From Pontederia crassipes (lineage: Eukaryota; Streptophyta; Magnoliopsida; Commelinales; Pontederiaceae): a stretch of 64,000 bases of DNA. The position numbers were made by a program, and so were the translations under genes. The stretch covers positions 38,209,171 to 38,273,170 of the forward strand of contig CM060194.1 of the NCBI GenBank assembly GCA_030549335.1, read 5' to 3'. Every line of letters starts with the position of its first letter. The stretch's first letter is position 1. A model generated the notes under the pieces. It was given only the letters and a program-made list of their open reading frames with translations, made no database searches and had not been told where the DNA came from. Of the stretch, positions 22,841 to 34,955 are shown one piece after another.

Positions 22841-23828
22841 TAATCAAAGGGTTGAATTAGTGTTTAAAAATCTTTTTGCAAAATTATTTTCCAAAAATCA
22901 ATAAAACTGATCACAAGCAAATAATGATAAGGAGTGAGTAAAAGAGAAAACACAGAAAGACACGATATGTTGACGAAGTTTAGTCTCAACTTTTTAGTAT
23001 ATGTTCCTGCTTCGACTTCTCGGCCATAAAATCGTCGAAATCTACTATCTTTCTCTTTTCTTATAGAAAAAGACCAACCCTTTTTACGCACACACTTTCT
23101 TCTTTGCTCAAGAAGCAAGACACACCTTTTTTACAATGAACTATCAATTCTCACTAGATCATAAAGAAAATATTTTCCTCTAACTCTTTTCTTTCACAAA
23201 GTTTTCTCACACTCAAAACTTTAGAAAAGAAAAGGGAAGGAATTACAATTTTGAACTCAAGAACTAAAAATGAACTTTTGAATGATCTTGCTTGCTTGGA
23301 TGAGTTTTCTTCATGCTTGACACTTCTTTTATAGGCTTATAAAGGTGGAAATTTCGTCCAAAAATTCTTTCACAATTTTTTCCTTGAAAAATAGTCGTTA
23401 CTGTTCATCTGACACTGTGACCGGTCGACCGCATTAATGGGTCGGCCGACTGATCAATATGTCCGTTGCAACATATCTGTGATTTTATTTGTCCGGTCGA
23501 TCAGTTCTTCAACCGATAACATCTCGACGTCGACCAGTACATCGGCTGGTATAGTCTCAGCGTCGACCGGTATAGTGTCGTCATTTTTTAATTCATTGTT
23601 GTACTATTCGGTCGACCGGTGTAATGATCGAACCGCCGACCGATATTGTCTTGTGATTTCTTCCGTTGTTATCCTGTGTTGAATTTTTATTTTTTAATGT
23701 TTAATTTGATGATTTCTTCTGCAAATGAGATCATATCAATCTTACACTTGTATTATCATCATTTGAGCATAAATTAGTAATTTTTATGTCCAATTTAATT
23801 TGTTATCGTCAAAATATGAAATTCGACA
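22841..23828 (-). repeat. 5' LTR of the copia element
   Basis: A 988-bp repeat of 13865-14946. It keeps the TCGAC-rich cluster (23415-23645). The edge next to the primer-binding site is diverged, with small deletions. Confidence 0.87.
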
Positions 23829-23987
23829 AATGCTAAGTCGACGCTAATGTGACGTTATTGGAAGACATATAACGTCGTATTGTTGTGACTCCACTTAGAT
23901 ACTATGGGAACACTATTGACATTGACTTAGCGTCACTTATATATCAGACGTTATATGACATCACTATTCATCAATTTTCTTGTAGTG
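23829..23987 (-). repeat. 5' terminus and subterminal repeats of the inverted CACTA element
   Basis: This is the outer 159 bp of the CACTA element beyond the copia insertion. It contains GTCGACGCTAATGTGACG-type subterminal motifs and ends at 23987 with TTTTCTTGTAGTG, the reverse complement of the CACTA terminus. The next three bases are CAG, a possible target triplet that cannot be paired because the other end is lost. Confidence 0.82.
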
Positions 23988-24460
23988 CAGTTGATATTGC
24001 TTTCGTTATTGTAAATTATTATTATATTTTAGTCTTTCGTTAATTATAAAAAAATATATCATAAAATTGAATAACGCCATTGGCGTATTCTTCTAGATAG
24101 GTAAAAATTTTGGGACGTCGGGCGGACACTAACTCACAACCGAAACAGCTAACGGGTGAACAAAATTGAAGCTATATCCAGATTATTCTGAATTCATTAA
24201 TCCGTCCTTCCATTGGAAGTAGTTTTGGAGATAACATTTAATAAGTGTAAGAAAATTTAAAAAATAAAAAAACTCATAAACTATCAACTAGCTACTAGTA
24301 AACGTTCTCATAAAACTTTGACTACGTGATTCACGTTTGTACAAACGGACAGCTCTTACAAGAGCAATAGCCTGTCATCCGAGGCCCGGGACATGCCCAA
24401 AGGCCCAGCTCTCTCTAATCTCTATCTCTCTCCGCGCAACTGGCTTTGCCATAGGTCCGC

Positions 24461-24494
<34 letters not shown>

Positions 24495-24504
24495 CTGTGT
24501 GTGC
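24461..24504. repeat. Compound (CT)n(GT)n microsatellite
   Basis: About eleven CT units are followed directly by GT units interrupted by one TCT. Confidence 0.9.
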
Positions 24505-24730
24505 CTGCAACTGGCCCTCGCCACAGGTCCGCCGTGCCTCCCGTTCCTGTATTTCACCGGGACCTAATCCATAGGGCATGCAAGCGAGGAAAGAGAGGAC
24601 TGAAAGCTATTCCTTCCTGCCATGCATGTCACCAAATGGCCAACTTGTGCGCGCATAGTATTAGCACCACCTAATCCTTCCTGGACCCAACCCCTTCTTA
24701 TCTATATATATAAGACACATGCATACATTG

Positions 24731-24756
24731 AATAATAATAATAATAATAATAATAA
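24731..24756. repeat. (AAT)n microsatellite
   Basis: About eight to nine AAT units follow TTG. Confidence 0.9.
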
Positions 24757-25375
24757 AACTCTATTTTTCTTTTTACTCTTTTCGGAAAGCAATTCCATAA
24801 TCTCCTCCCCAGCTCCAGGGTTACATAGGATGACATCGAAGTGATCGCGATCTAAAGAGGAGCTCCATGTAACCTGCTTTGGCTGTATGCCCATTTCGAA
24901 AGAACATGATCCCCATCATCCGTATCTCCCCTCTTGGCCGTCTGTATTCAATAAGACAACAAGTTTCAGCAGTTTGATAAAAAGAAAAAAAAAATGCACA
25001 TATATATATAACAAATGGATATAAGTGGCCTTTGGGAGTCTGATGGGGACAGATAAATGTATAGGCCTGCCTTGTACCTAATAAGTTAAGGGGATTCTGT
25101 CCAAGCCAAGCATCCATCCATGTCAGGTACGGTATAATTATACCTGTATACCTACACTTGGATCGACATTATACACACACACAAAGGGCGGAGTCGAGCA
25201 TTCTAGTAGAACAGCAATATTGTAAAAATAAATAAATAAATAAATTCCATCATCAACTAGTTTTCCTTCATTATTTTAGCGTTCAGTTGCCTTTCACTTT
25301 GGCCAAACAGCTGCATGCACGACCCACTGGATTGGGATGCCCACATGGCTCACGAAATTTGCATAAAAACTACGC

Positions 25376-25415
25376 GCAATTTGCCATTTGCATCGCCAGT
25401 TAAATTGCAAATGGC
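25376..25415. promoter_or_regulatory. Inverted repeat in the PYL promoter
   Basis: GCCATTTGCA (25383-25392) is repeated inverted as TGCAAATGGC (25406-25415) with a 13-bp loop. GCAATTT / AAATTGC form a second interleaved pair. It lies about 230 bp before the ATG. It could be a binding site for a dimeric factor or a small palindrome of repeat origin; the function is unknown. Confidence 0.4.
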
Positions 25416-25582
25416 GGTAACAAAATTTTAAAAATTTATATTAAATCAAATTAAAATATATATATTAAATTAAAAGGCGGTCGTCGAACAAGAAGACGAC
25501 GTATTTAAAGGGGTGGTGGGTTGTTTTTTTTTTAACTTTCGGTATGTGTATATATATACACACGAATTAGAAGCGGCGTCAC

Positions 25583-25590
25583 TATATATA
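25583..25590 (+). promoter_or_regulatory. TATA box of the PYL gene
   Basis: TATATATA lies 51-58 bp before the ATG, inside CACTATATATAACTCCG, so the 5' leader would be only about 20-30 nt. An alternative, TATATATATA at 25549-25558, would give a longer leader. Confidence 0.55.
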
Positions 25591-25640
25591 ACTCCGTCTC
25601 CACTTCTCGCCCTCTCTACGGGCTCCACGGCGAGCGATCG

Positions 25641-26342
25641 ATGACCTCCGACGCCCTCTCTTCCTCGTCCTCCTCCTCCTCCTTCCCGTTCCCGCGCCAC
25701 CAGATGCCGCACGCCGCCGGCCCCAAGCCCTCTCCCCAGATCCACTGCCGCGCCGCGGGGAAGCCCGGCGCAGGGGCTCAGGCGGCGCGGTGCACCGCGC
25801 ACGCGATCCCGGAAGCCGTCGCCTGCCACCACGAGCACGCCGTGGGGGCCAACCAGTGCTGCTCCGTGGCGGTGCAGTACGTCGCGGCGCCGGTCTCGAC
25901 GGTGTGGTCGGTGGTCCGGCGCTTCGACAAGCCGCAGGCCTACAAGAGCTTCGTCAAGAGTTGCCGCCTCGTCGCCGGCGACGGCGAGGTGGGCACGCTG
26001 CGGGAGGTGCGGGTGGTTTCCGGCCTGCCCGCGGTCACCAGCCGGGAGCGGCTCGAGATCCTGGATGACGAGCGGCACGTGCTCAGCTTCCGGGTGGTCG
26101 GCGGGGAGCACCGCCTCGCCAACTACCGCTCGGTCACCTCCCTCCACGCGGCCCCGCCGGTGGCGGGGGGGCGGAAGGCCGAGGGGACCGTGGTGGTGGA
26201 GTCCTACGTCGTGGACGTGCCGACGGGGAACACCAAGGAGGACACGCGCGTCTTCGTCGACACCATCGTCAGGTGCAACCTCCAGTCGCTGGCGCGGACG
26301 TCGGAGGGCCTTCACCGGCGGGGCGAAGGCGCGTTGGAGTAG
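25641..26342 (+). CDS. PYR/PYL/RCAR abscisic acid receptor, PYL4-6 type
   Basis: An intronless frame of 233 residues. The START/Bet v1-like fold begins near residue 55. [17 protein letters not shown] (88-104) carries the ligand-carboxylate lysine (K102, by alignment to K59 of PYR1). The gate loop SGLPA is at 127-131, [12 protein letters not shown] at 136-147, the latch HRL at 157-159 in [11 protein letters not shown], and the helix [14 protein letters not shown] at 205-219. On binding abscisic acid such receptors close gate and latch and inhibit clade A PP2C phosphatases, releasing SnRK2 kinases, in cytosol and nucleus. The Ser-rich, Pro/Ala-rich N-terminal extension (1-50) and the missing intron match the PYL4-6 subfamily. 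All key residues are kept, so it should be functional. The coding part is extremely GC-rich against AT-rich flanks. The first in-frame ATG is chosen because it follows the TATA box closely. Confidence 0.95.
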   Translation: MTSDALSSSSSSSSFPFPRHQMPHAAGPKPSPQIHCRAAGKPGAGAQAARCTAHAIPEAVACHHEHAVGANQCCSVAVQYVAAPVSTVWSVVRRFDKPQAYKSFVKSCRLVAGDGEVGTLREVRVVSGLPAVTSRERLEILDDERHVLSFRVVGGEHRLANYRSVTSLHAAPPVAGGRKAEGTVVVESYVVDVPTGNTKEDTRVFVDTIVRCNLQSLARTSEGLHRRGEGALE

Positions 26343-26660
26343 CTACCCACGAACCCTCGGCGTGCACGCTCGGTGCTTGTTCGTTGGCCTCCATCACCAC
26401 CACCACCAACAACAACTTGAGGAAGGAAGAGATGACGATGACGGCTAGCTGAAGAGAAGCTTTCGCTGCTTTCTTTGTTCTAAATTTTAATTAGCCCCTC
26501 CTTTTTCTTTTCTTTTCTTCTGGTTGTTCTTTTGACTTGTCAGGCTCTCAATGTACACAGATTACAACTAAAACCACTGTAGAAAAATTCCCTTATTACT
26601 TTGAAAATTTATTCATAGTTTAATCAAAATATCTCAACTCCGAATAAAAGTAAAAATAAA
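26343..26660 (+). other. PYL 3' untranslated region
   Basis: The stop codon TAG (26340-26342) is followed by a moderately GC-rich stretch with CAC/CAA triplet repeats (26395-26418), then T-rich DNA. AATAAA at 26643-26648 and AT-rich elements near 26600 could serve for polyadenylation. Confidence 0.45.
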
Positions 26661-29296
26661 TAAATTACAAAAAGTGCTGCCTGCTTTTGTCTAAAATGGA
26701 ACAAGCCCCGACTCCTTTATTATTTTCTTTCTCATTCTACTTTTCCCACAAAATTTATTATTTAACTTTTACGATAAGAAAAAATGAGTTATTCGGAAAA
26801 TCCTCGATTTTGCTCAAAACAAAAATGACTATATATATATTGTTCTCTAATCCCTTAATTGATCCCCAAGTAAAAGGCAGTGCTTTTTTTTTTAATTGTT
26901 CACCCCCCAAAGTTCATGAGCTTAATTAAGCGTCGAAGCAGAAGAAGAGCTACGCAAATGGAATCTTAAATGAGAATCTGAGTCATTAGTTTTGTTATCC
27001 GCAATCAAATTATATGCCAAAGGGACTCGACTCTTGAGGATAAATTTTTCGCGCACAGTTCTCAACAATTTGAAACTTTAATTAAAAATACTCTTTACTC
27101 AATTGGGAAGAACACTTAATGCATGCACCTAATATAGTTTAATTTCAGACTAAGAAAATTATTTCAAAGAGTAGTTAGTGACAATGTCACTAGTATAATT
27201 AAGCTCCTAACTCATCTGTTACATAACAGAAATGGGATGATTAAGTTAAATGAAACTTCTAGTGAAATGCGTGGAATCTTGATTTCTCTCGTGCAAGTGC
27301 ATCTGTCAAGTACAACTTATATGATATAGTTTTATTTGAATGAGAATCCGAAAAAAAATAAATAAATTAAGATATGAGATTAACTTATATACAAAGTGAA
27401 TAGCGATTTGATATCGAATAACGGTTTAATCAACGGATAACAGATGATGATTAGTGGTTAGAGATTCTAACAAATGGATGTTTGATAAATTTAACGATAT
27501 AATTAGCTGATGAATATAAATTGGACATATGATAAATTATTTAATTCAAACACTATACAAATTCTATTATAATAATAATAAATAAATTATTTATATCTCA
27601 ATTAAATAAATAATTCTCACAATTACTTTTTTTAAATATATAGAAATTTATATTGACAATAAATTGTATATACTGCACTCATAATATAAAATATTATTTA
27701 TTAAATTATTTTTTATTCATTACTAATATGTAAATAATTTGTAATTAATTAAGCATGAATATAAAAATAAATATAGTTAAATGGTGATAAAATAAAAATG
27801 AAAAAATTAATAAAATAAGTTGAAAAAAAAATAATGCATTTAAATAAGGGTAAAATTGAAAAAAAATTATGAACTATTAACTTTTTAATATTTTCATATG
27901 AAACGTTAAACACTACATATTTTTATCATTTACCAAATAAAAGAATATATGATTGAACTGCTAAACGTTAATTGAAACACTAATTTTAGTGTTGCCCAAT
28001 AGAGCCAAAAAAGAAAATGGCTTGTGCAAATTTTCGAATTTTAGTGTCTTACTTGTGATTTCGAATTTAATTATCTTCTAATTTCACGTTGTTTAATAGA
28101 ATCAGATCAGAAATTTAAAAAGTGAAACTAGAGCACTATAGTTCATCTCTTTTTTTTTTCAATTTTTTTGTGACACTCTTTTCATTTTTTTCCTTTTAAT
28201 TTTTTCTCTCTCTTACCTTTCTCATAGAAAATAATATATTTCGTAAATATAAAATATTTATTATAAATAATTAACATAATATTATTTATTATCTATCGTT
28301 TCATAAAAAATTAATATTGTCTTAAATATAATTTGGTAAAAAAATATACTCATTATATTTAAATAATATATTTTTTAACAAAATATTTTTAATATTTTTT
28401 ATTTTTTAAAATAATTAACAAAATTATATTTTATATTTATAATATCTATTTTTTAATTAAAACACACGCTAAAATTAATTTATCCCATCTACATTTTTAC
28501 ATATCATTAAGTATCTAATTACTAATAATTACATTAATTATTATATTTCACTCCACTCAAAATAATTCATATTATTTACGTGGAATTCAAAAGAATCACG
28601 ATTTCAATTGACTAAATTCATTAATTGTTTTTAAAAAAATATGAGTTGATTATTTTATTTAACAGATTAAAGGCCTCATTTTGTAATCCAAAAGAAAAGT
28701 CTCAAATGAAATTTAATTCTACATTCCATAGTCAGTTTTCTCCAAAGACACCAATCGAAGAGTCGCATTCTGGAAATTATTTAATTGTCATTAATGAAAA
28801 AAATTATATAAACTCTAAACTTAACATATATCTCAAGTACTTGTTAGCATCCGCCTCGAATGAAGACATAACCGATAAACTCTAGTCACAATGATAATTT
28901 TAGAAATCAAACACAGAGTTCATCGGCATCCAGCCATCCAACTCGAATTGTGCCAATCACTAACATTTTATAGTCATCTCATCCAACATTCGCTTACACA
29001 ATAATAATAAATTTAATTTCCTTTTTTTTTCTAAAAAAGATAATGTTCATAAGTTGAAAATTAATCAATCATCGAATTTAATTAATTTAATTAAATTCAC
29101 TTAGAATCATATACAAATTTACCACTCCACCGACTCCTTCCTTCCGTTAAGTTAAAAGAATTTCATTTCTGATCACGTATATATGTATATATATCTGTCA
29201 CAAAACGCAACTGCCAAGTGAATTCACGGCAAATGGGCCGACACACAGGAGCAGGACAGGACGAAGTCATACATCGATCAGGCTGCTCATTCTTAT

Positions 29297-29336
<40 letters not shown>

Positions 29337-30500
29337 AGAGCGGTGGAAAATTTAATAAAGAGCCCCTCCTCTACATAGGTCTTAAAAAGGAGAGTACTAT
29401 AAAGCCGTAAATTAATGCAGGATCCGTGACTCTAAATAGACGGAGTTAAAATATCTCCAAGTTGCTCACAACCTTAATGCCCAATTGACGAGCGGATTGA
29501 TTGAGGAACGAACCCTGTTTTACGTAGTGATGCCCCATTTATGATTTATGCCTTGGTCAACTTTGCTTAGGATTTTTGACCGCTTGAGAATTTGGAGTTA
29601 TAGAGGCGTCTAATAATCAATATTTACGTCAAGATCAGAATCTCATATAAAATCCTAAAAGGATACTAAAACTTAAAAGAAAGATCGTAAGATAAGATTT
29701 GGTATCAGTATTAATAAAAAAACAAATAAGAAAGAGAAATAACTATATCAATCTATTTATAAGCTAAAATTAAATGAGAAACATATATTAATTTTATCTA
29801 AATTAATTATTATTGTCGTCCATACCGAATCTTAAATCATTTAAATGATTATATATTATATATATGGTATCGTTTATGGTATGAGAAGTTCAAGTTGAGA
29901 TCTTACAAAAAAAGTTTACACATAAAATTCTCAAATTGGGATTATAAACAGCATCAGCTCGAGATCTTGACATTAATTTTTGCGAGTTGTTGATCAATGC
30001 AACATCGAATCAAATTTTAAGATCCGATAAAATTTTGTTGTTCCCGGGATATATGTAAGGGTTTACAAATCTTTGGCATATTCCCAAACATTTGATATGA
30101 CTCCGATGCTCATTAGCTGCCTCTACTTCTAAGACGTTGTCGATAAAAAAAAATGTCATTATTCAATCACAAATGGTGTATAGAACCAATCACAAAGTGA
30201 AAATTGTAGTTCCAACACAACAAAGCTCAGACACACACACACACAATATAATATTAAAAAGTACATGGTGTCGCATGTTGCATTAAAATGAAAGCAAAAA
30301 GAAGGAATCAGCTCGTAAGGTGGCCATGCAACTTGACATCAGAGTAGATAACCTCAACTTGCATGCGGTGTAGCAAGGCAAGTTGTTTCCTGAGGTAGCT
30401 GTTTAGTAGCTAAGCTAGGCGTGCAACTTCTCTGTCTTTTCTTTCCTCTGTCTCCTTGCATTGCATGCTTTCTTCGTTTGTTTGTCTCCCCATTCCACTG
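26661..30500. other. AT-rich intergenic region
   Basis: No gene is recognisable. The DNA is mostly A/T runs, with long AATAATAAATAAATTATT-like stretches at about 27560-27900 and 28230-28470. The part from about 27390 to 28020 may be a worn DNA transposon, but no termini could be paired. Confidence 0.5.
29301..29330. repeat. (CT)15 microsatellite
   Basis: Fifteen uninterrupted CT units. Confidence 0.95.
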
Positions 30501-30513
30501 TTCCTTCTACCCT

Positions 30514-30610
<97 letters not shown>
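30514..30610. repeat. Compound (CT)n(TA)n microsatellite
   Basis: About nine CT units run directly into about 39 TA units (30532-30610). A second CT tract follows at about 30653-30667. The Tyr/Ile-repeat frames across it are translation of the repeat and not genes. Confidence 0.95.
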
Positions 30611-30612
<2 letters not shown>

Positions 30613-32393
30613 TCACACTTCTTTTTTTCACCCTCTCCACCTTACCCCCACCTCTCTCTCTCTCTCTCCTGGCCTCTCGCTGTAACTACGGGCGATTGGT
30701 TTCGTGCATCCACGCAGGTGCAGCAAGTTGGCAGGAAGGCCTGCTACTATGGTCATGCAGGTGGGCTCTTGTCAATTGTTTTCATCCCCACCCACTAAAT
30801 TCCTATGACTCGGTCAATGTCATTTTTTTTCCTTTTTATTTCCATCCAATTGACCAATAATAGAACAACAAATTGCTTGTTAGTCTCTGATTAATTACAT
30901 AGGTCCGATTGATCTAATGTTAAAGAAGATGCGAAATGCGATCAAGTTGTATAATCACGATTACGACGCAAAGCCAATGTTTTGTTTCTTCTCTTTCCGG
31001 GCAGGTTACTGAAACTTGGTCATATATCTTAGTCACATGAAATCACCATCACGCATTTTTTTACAATTTCATAATATTATGATTTTTACACTATATATAT
31101 ATATATATATATGTATTCATCTCTTAATTGTTTGGGGATCGTATAACTTCAAATTGAGCTTCTTATAAGTACGTGGAGCCTTTTCTTCTGCCACTAAAAA
31201 AATATTACTTTTCACAATAATTTTTATTTTGTAATTTAAGGTTTATACTAAAAAGTGTCCGAAAAGTAATAAAAAAATTGACTCGCAAAATAATAATATT
31301 TCTTTTCTTAAATGGTTTTAGAAGTTTTTTCATAAATCTATGCGATTTTTCATAGCAAATCTATGACGTCCCACTTTTCAATCATACGAAATATTCAAGA
31401 AATATTTTTCTATATCCCAATTGTCACTTTTAAAAAGAAACTATTAAATTAGTTAGAGTACTTTGTTAAATATTAAAAGATAGATTTTAAATATAAAATA
31501 ATCTGGTAAAGATGAAATAATTTGCCAAATAGCTCATATGTGAATATATAACCATGTTCCTCTTGTAGAGATTAAATATCCGAGTTTTGTATTTTTCATA
31601 ATTTTTTTCTAATTGAATCCTATTTTAAAAAACAAAAAAACTCTTAAACAATTCATAAATTTATATGAGACAAATATCATATTTTTTTCATAAGTTTTTA
31701 GAATATGCGTAATTATAGATAGAATAACTAAGATTTTACGCTTTCTTTAATCATGTCAATGATTTAATTAATGAATATATCTTGTCTTGGATATAAGTAA
31801 TATAAATTTAATAAAAAAAGTTGATAAATATAATAGCAGAGCCAAATGATGATAGTTATAAAAGTATAAATAAAAATAAACATATGTGTAATTTACAAAA
31901 AAAAAGCACTCGTTTTATAAGGATAAAGACAGATATGTGAAATACTAAATTTAAGGTGTGAATATGGAATGTGATATTTGAAATTAATAAATAAAAATCA
32001 ATAAATATCAAATTGTTAAAATTTAAACTTAAGTATATTATATTTCATTTTCTAATATTTATATCAGTTACTTTAAAAGTTTATGTCGAATCAAAATTGT
32101 ATTCCATAGTCTAAACATTCACTTTTCCAACTTGGTGTCCCAATGTGAAAAAAAAAACAATATATTCTTTTTTTATATAAATATGTTTATAAAACTATCG
32201 CCGTTTAAATAAGTCCCGAGTTCAAATTTATATGTATACAAAATTATTTTTTGTTGGGAACCGTTCACTTTTCTTCTTTTTTCAGTACCATGAACGTTAG
32301 AGTGGACTATGTAGCACGTAAATGGCGCAACAATTTAAGAAGATAAATATTGAGAGAAGAAATAAATATATAAATCAATTTTTTACATAAAAA

Positions 32394-32726
32394 ATGGATT
32401 TTTTTCATCTTACTTTCTCTGAACTATAAACTTTTTCTAGTCTATCCACGACTTTCGTATTTTTCTAAACTATGTCGTTATTTCCACTTAAGTCTATTTG
32501 TTAACCTTTATCAACTTTTTTATTAATTTTTATTATTTTAATTTTATGAAATGACCTAATTGTTCTCGTGCATTTAGTTAAAAAAAATGAGGAGCTCACT
32601 TATCTAAATTGCATGGGAGCAATTTGATTATTTCTTAAATTAAAAGAGGTCCGTGAAAAATATAAAAATTATAGGTAGACGTGAAAAGAGTTCCTAATTT
32701 ATGAGATATTAAAGGAAAAAAATCCT
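32394..32726. mobile_element. Possible MITE with long imperfect inverted repeats
   Basis: The left end begins TGGATTTTTTTCATCTTAC and the right end, read inward, TAGGATTTTTTTCCTTTAA. Both continue with CTATAAAC / CATAAATTAGGAAC and CCACGACTTTCGTATTTTTC / CACGTCTACC...ATATTTTTCACGG matches. No clear target duplication was found. The organisation resembles the element at 59188. Confidence 0.4.
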
Positions 32727-32960
32727 AAGAAAATTTAAAATTCTCATACGCTTCAAAGAGTTGAATCTGCGGTCAGTGAACATAATGCAAATTTTGATAT
32801 TGAAGTCTCTCACTAATTGTATTTAAGACGTCACGAAAATTATATCTTGTGGTAATCTTTTAAGCGAGGTACACATAATAACGTTTCAATAGAGAGAGTG
32901 CAATTAAGGGTGTTTTTTAAGCACCATGTTGGCGAAGTGGGGCTTGTTGCGTTTGGACGA

Positions 32961-32963
<3 letters not shown>

Positions 32964-33005
<42 letters not shown>
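32964..33005. repeat. (TC)n microsatellite
   Basis: About 20 TC units without interruption. Confidence 0.95.
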
Positions 33006-33008
<3 letters not shown>

Positions 33009-34955
33009 GACAGAGGTTTCATCGTCATTCACATGGCGTTCGACGAAATCACATTTGATCAAATTGCCAACATGACATAAGATACATATATCAATGCGTG
33101 CTCGGGCAATAGTTAAGATGTATAATTCCATTTGGATTTTAATTAGCAACCATATCCCAATTGTAGACTTCGACAAAAGTATTTAATAATATAGTAATTA
33201 AGAAAGAGATCCCCACTTTAGCCTTGTGGTCGAAGGTTGGAAAGATAAATGACAAATCCTCAACCACTTTCAAACACAGCTTTTGAAAGAACTTTTTGTT
33301 TTTGAGAAAAATATATATACGGAGCATTTGAGATAGAATAAGTCTCATATTACTTATTAAATTAATAAAATAAATATATAGTAATATAAAGTATATGTTG
33401 AATAATAAATATTTATAAAATCAAGGTCATCGGATAATCCGATGATGATGATCAAGCTATTTTAATAAATATGATTAATTCAATGGCTGAAATTTATTTA
33501 GTCTTAGATGATATTTTTTTATTATTAAATTATATCAATAAATATATATTACTTCATCTAAAAAATATATAATTAATTTAATTATCAATTATAATTATTA
33601 AAATAATTAAATAATAAAAAAATAAGCGTTCTACATCAAGGTGTAGAACAGGATGCTCTATATACTCATTAACCTCTTTGCTTTTTGGTATTACTTCTCA
33701 CGTTTAACGTTCATAGTCTAGAAGTAAGATATCTCTAATCTTTATGTTTATTTTGCTTTTCGGAAAGCTCCGAGTCAACAAAATATCATGAATTAATCGA
33801 GATTAAGATTCGTATATAAATAATTGAACTCTCAAAATATCATTAAGACATTTGTGTTTTGTTGGTGATAAATTGGAAAAGAATCAATCTTGTCTTTGAT
33901 TTTGGTATCCAGGAGCCATATAAATCAATTTTGTCATTAAGGCGCCGGTGCTCATAGCGTTCCTCTGAATATGCAACGTCCAAAAATATTAGTAGCAAGT
34001 ATCATTAATTTCATACTAACTTTTCATTTTTTTTCTAGATTTGGATTTTTTCCTACTGTAAATTGATGTTCTTTAAAATATGTGACTTTAGATTGCTTGT
34101 TTCAGTGATTTTTTTTATTTATATGATGGATTTTGTAAATACTTTAACTTGAATATTAACATTTCATTTGGATGTATAATTTAAGGCCATCTTAGATTAT
34201 TGTCACATGAATATGGTGGTTGTCATCTAGTTCCTTTCTTTCGATAATGATATATTTATTTATTTTTTCGATGGACTTGTGTATTTATTATTTTTACTTG
34301 TTTACGTCGTGGACAAATAAATTAAAGTTAGGTTTGTATTTGTACAAGTTATGTTTATATTTAATATACATATAATAATAAACTCAATCTTGGTTTATTT
34401 AAGATAGCAAATGGATATCAAGGTCATTAATTTGTGTTTTCCTTTTCATGTGAACAAGTTTTTGTTTATATTTAAGGGGTGATGGATGGGGCACAAAGGG
34501 GACCAAATGTAAAAAATAAAAAACAAAACAGTACAACATGACGCCTCGTGCAAGGATGCAAGTGACCATACGATAAGAGATACGGAGATCCAACACTTGA
34601 CTTATCCTTTCAATTGCCTTCCATTTTCTATTGCATCAATGCATGAGATCAATAACTAAGTATATATATATTTAATATAAGTTAATTAATTAAGGCTCAA
34701 ATGTATAGATAGATAGACTAGGTATGTCCCACTACAAAATTTACAAATCTATAGGGCCATTCATTAATGTAAATAAGAAAGAGATCCCTCTTGCACCTTC
34801 CGGCAACCAACTTGCTGTTTTCTTGGACAATCATATAATATTGATTATCAGGTAACCTTAATGATATAGCATCTTAAACTGTGAAGTTACGTCGCAAAAC
34901 AAGAAAAATGTCATTTTCATAACAACATTTCTAATTGTTTCTGACGTCCAGATCA

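Larger units (their letters stand above)
13865..23828 (-). mobile_element. Ty1/copia retrotransposon, SIRE/Maximus-like, inverted
   Basis: A 9,964-bp element bounded by LTRs at 13865-14946 and 22841-23828. On the minus strand the LTRs start TGTTGAATT or TGTCGAATT, and the better preserved copy ends CCTACA. A primer-binding site matching the 3' end of initiator tRNA-Met (TGGTATCAGAGC) lies next to the right LTR, and a purine tract lies next to the left one. The order gag, protease, integrase, reverse transcriptase, RNase H is that of copia. The long region between pol and the 3' LTR with an extra frame, and the acidic SDDEEAYICLM gag tail, point to the SIRE/Maximus lineage. The flanking pentamers are aacgt and aatgc, compatible with one original aacgc mutated once on each side. 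Every coding part is damaged. Confidence 0.9.
10286..23987 (-). mobile_element. Inverted, 3'-truncated CACTA element interrupted by a copia element
   Basis: The 5' terminus is at 23987, reading inward CACTACAAGAAAATTG, the same terminus as the complete CACTA element at 38810. Proceeding leftward on the minus strand come subterminal GACGCTA/TAGCGTC repeats, an AT-rich minisatellite, the GC-rich leader exon and a TNP2-like transposase start. All match the plus-strand element in order. Similarity stops at about 10286 within the transposase, so the 3' half is missing. Without the 9,964-bp copia insertion the remaining CACTA part is about 3.7 kb. No second terminus was found near the left edge. 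Confidence 0.8.
23988..25575. other. Intergenic region upstream of PYL
   Basis: No convincing gene. A GC-richer patch at 24370-24680 has overlapping frames made of microsatellite (CT/GT) translation. The part from about 25250 to 25575 is the PYL proximal promoter, with RY-like CATGCA (25312) and an inverted repeat (25376-25415). Confidence 0.5.
30611..34955. other. AT-rich intergenic region
   Basis: No gene found on either strand. It contains a TA run (31095-31112), a possible MITE (32394-32726) and a TC microsatellite (32964-33005). All reading frames are short and lack recognisable domains. Confidence 0.5.

Noticed and set aside
24337..24674. Reading frames on both strands near 24.4-24.7 kb
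   Set aside because: They consist of Ser-Leu and Val-Cys repeats from the CT/GT microsatellite, with no domain and no promoter context.
25470..26315. A 281-codon minus-strand frame opposite the PYL gene
   Set aside because: It is the antisense shadow of a GC-rich coding region. The plus-strand product is unmistakably PYL.
30410..30860. Several overlapping reading frames with long Tyr-Ile repeats
   Set aside because: They are translations of the (CT)n(TA)n microsatellite.
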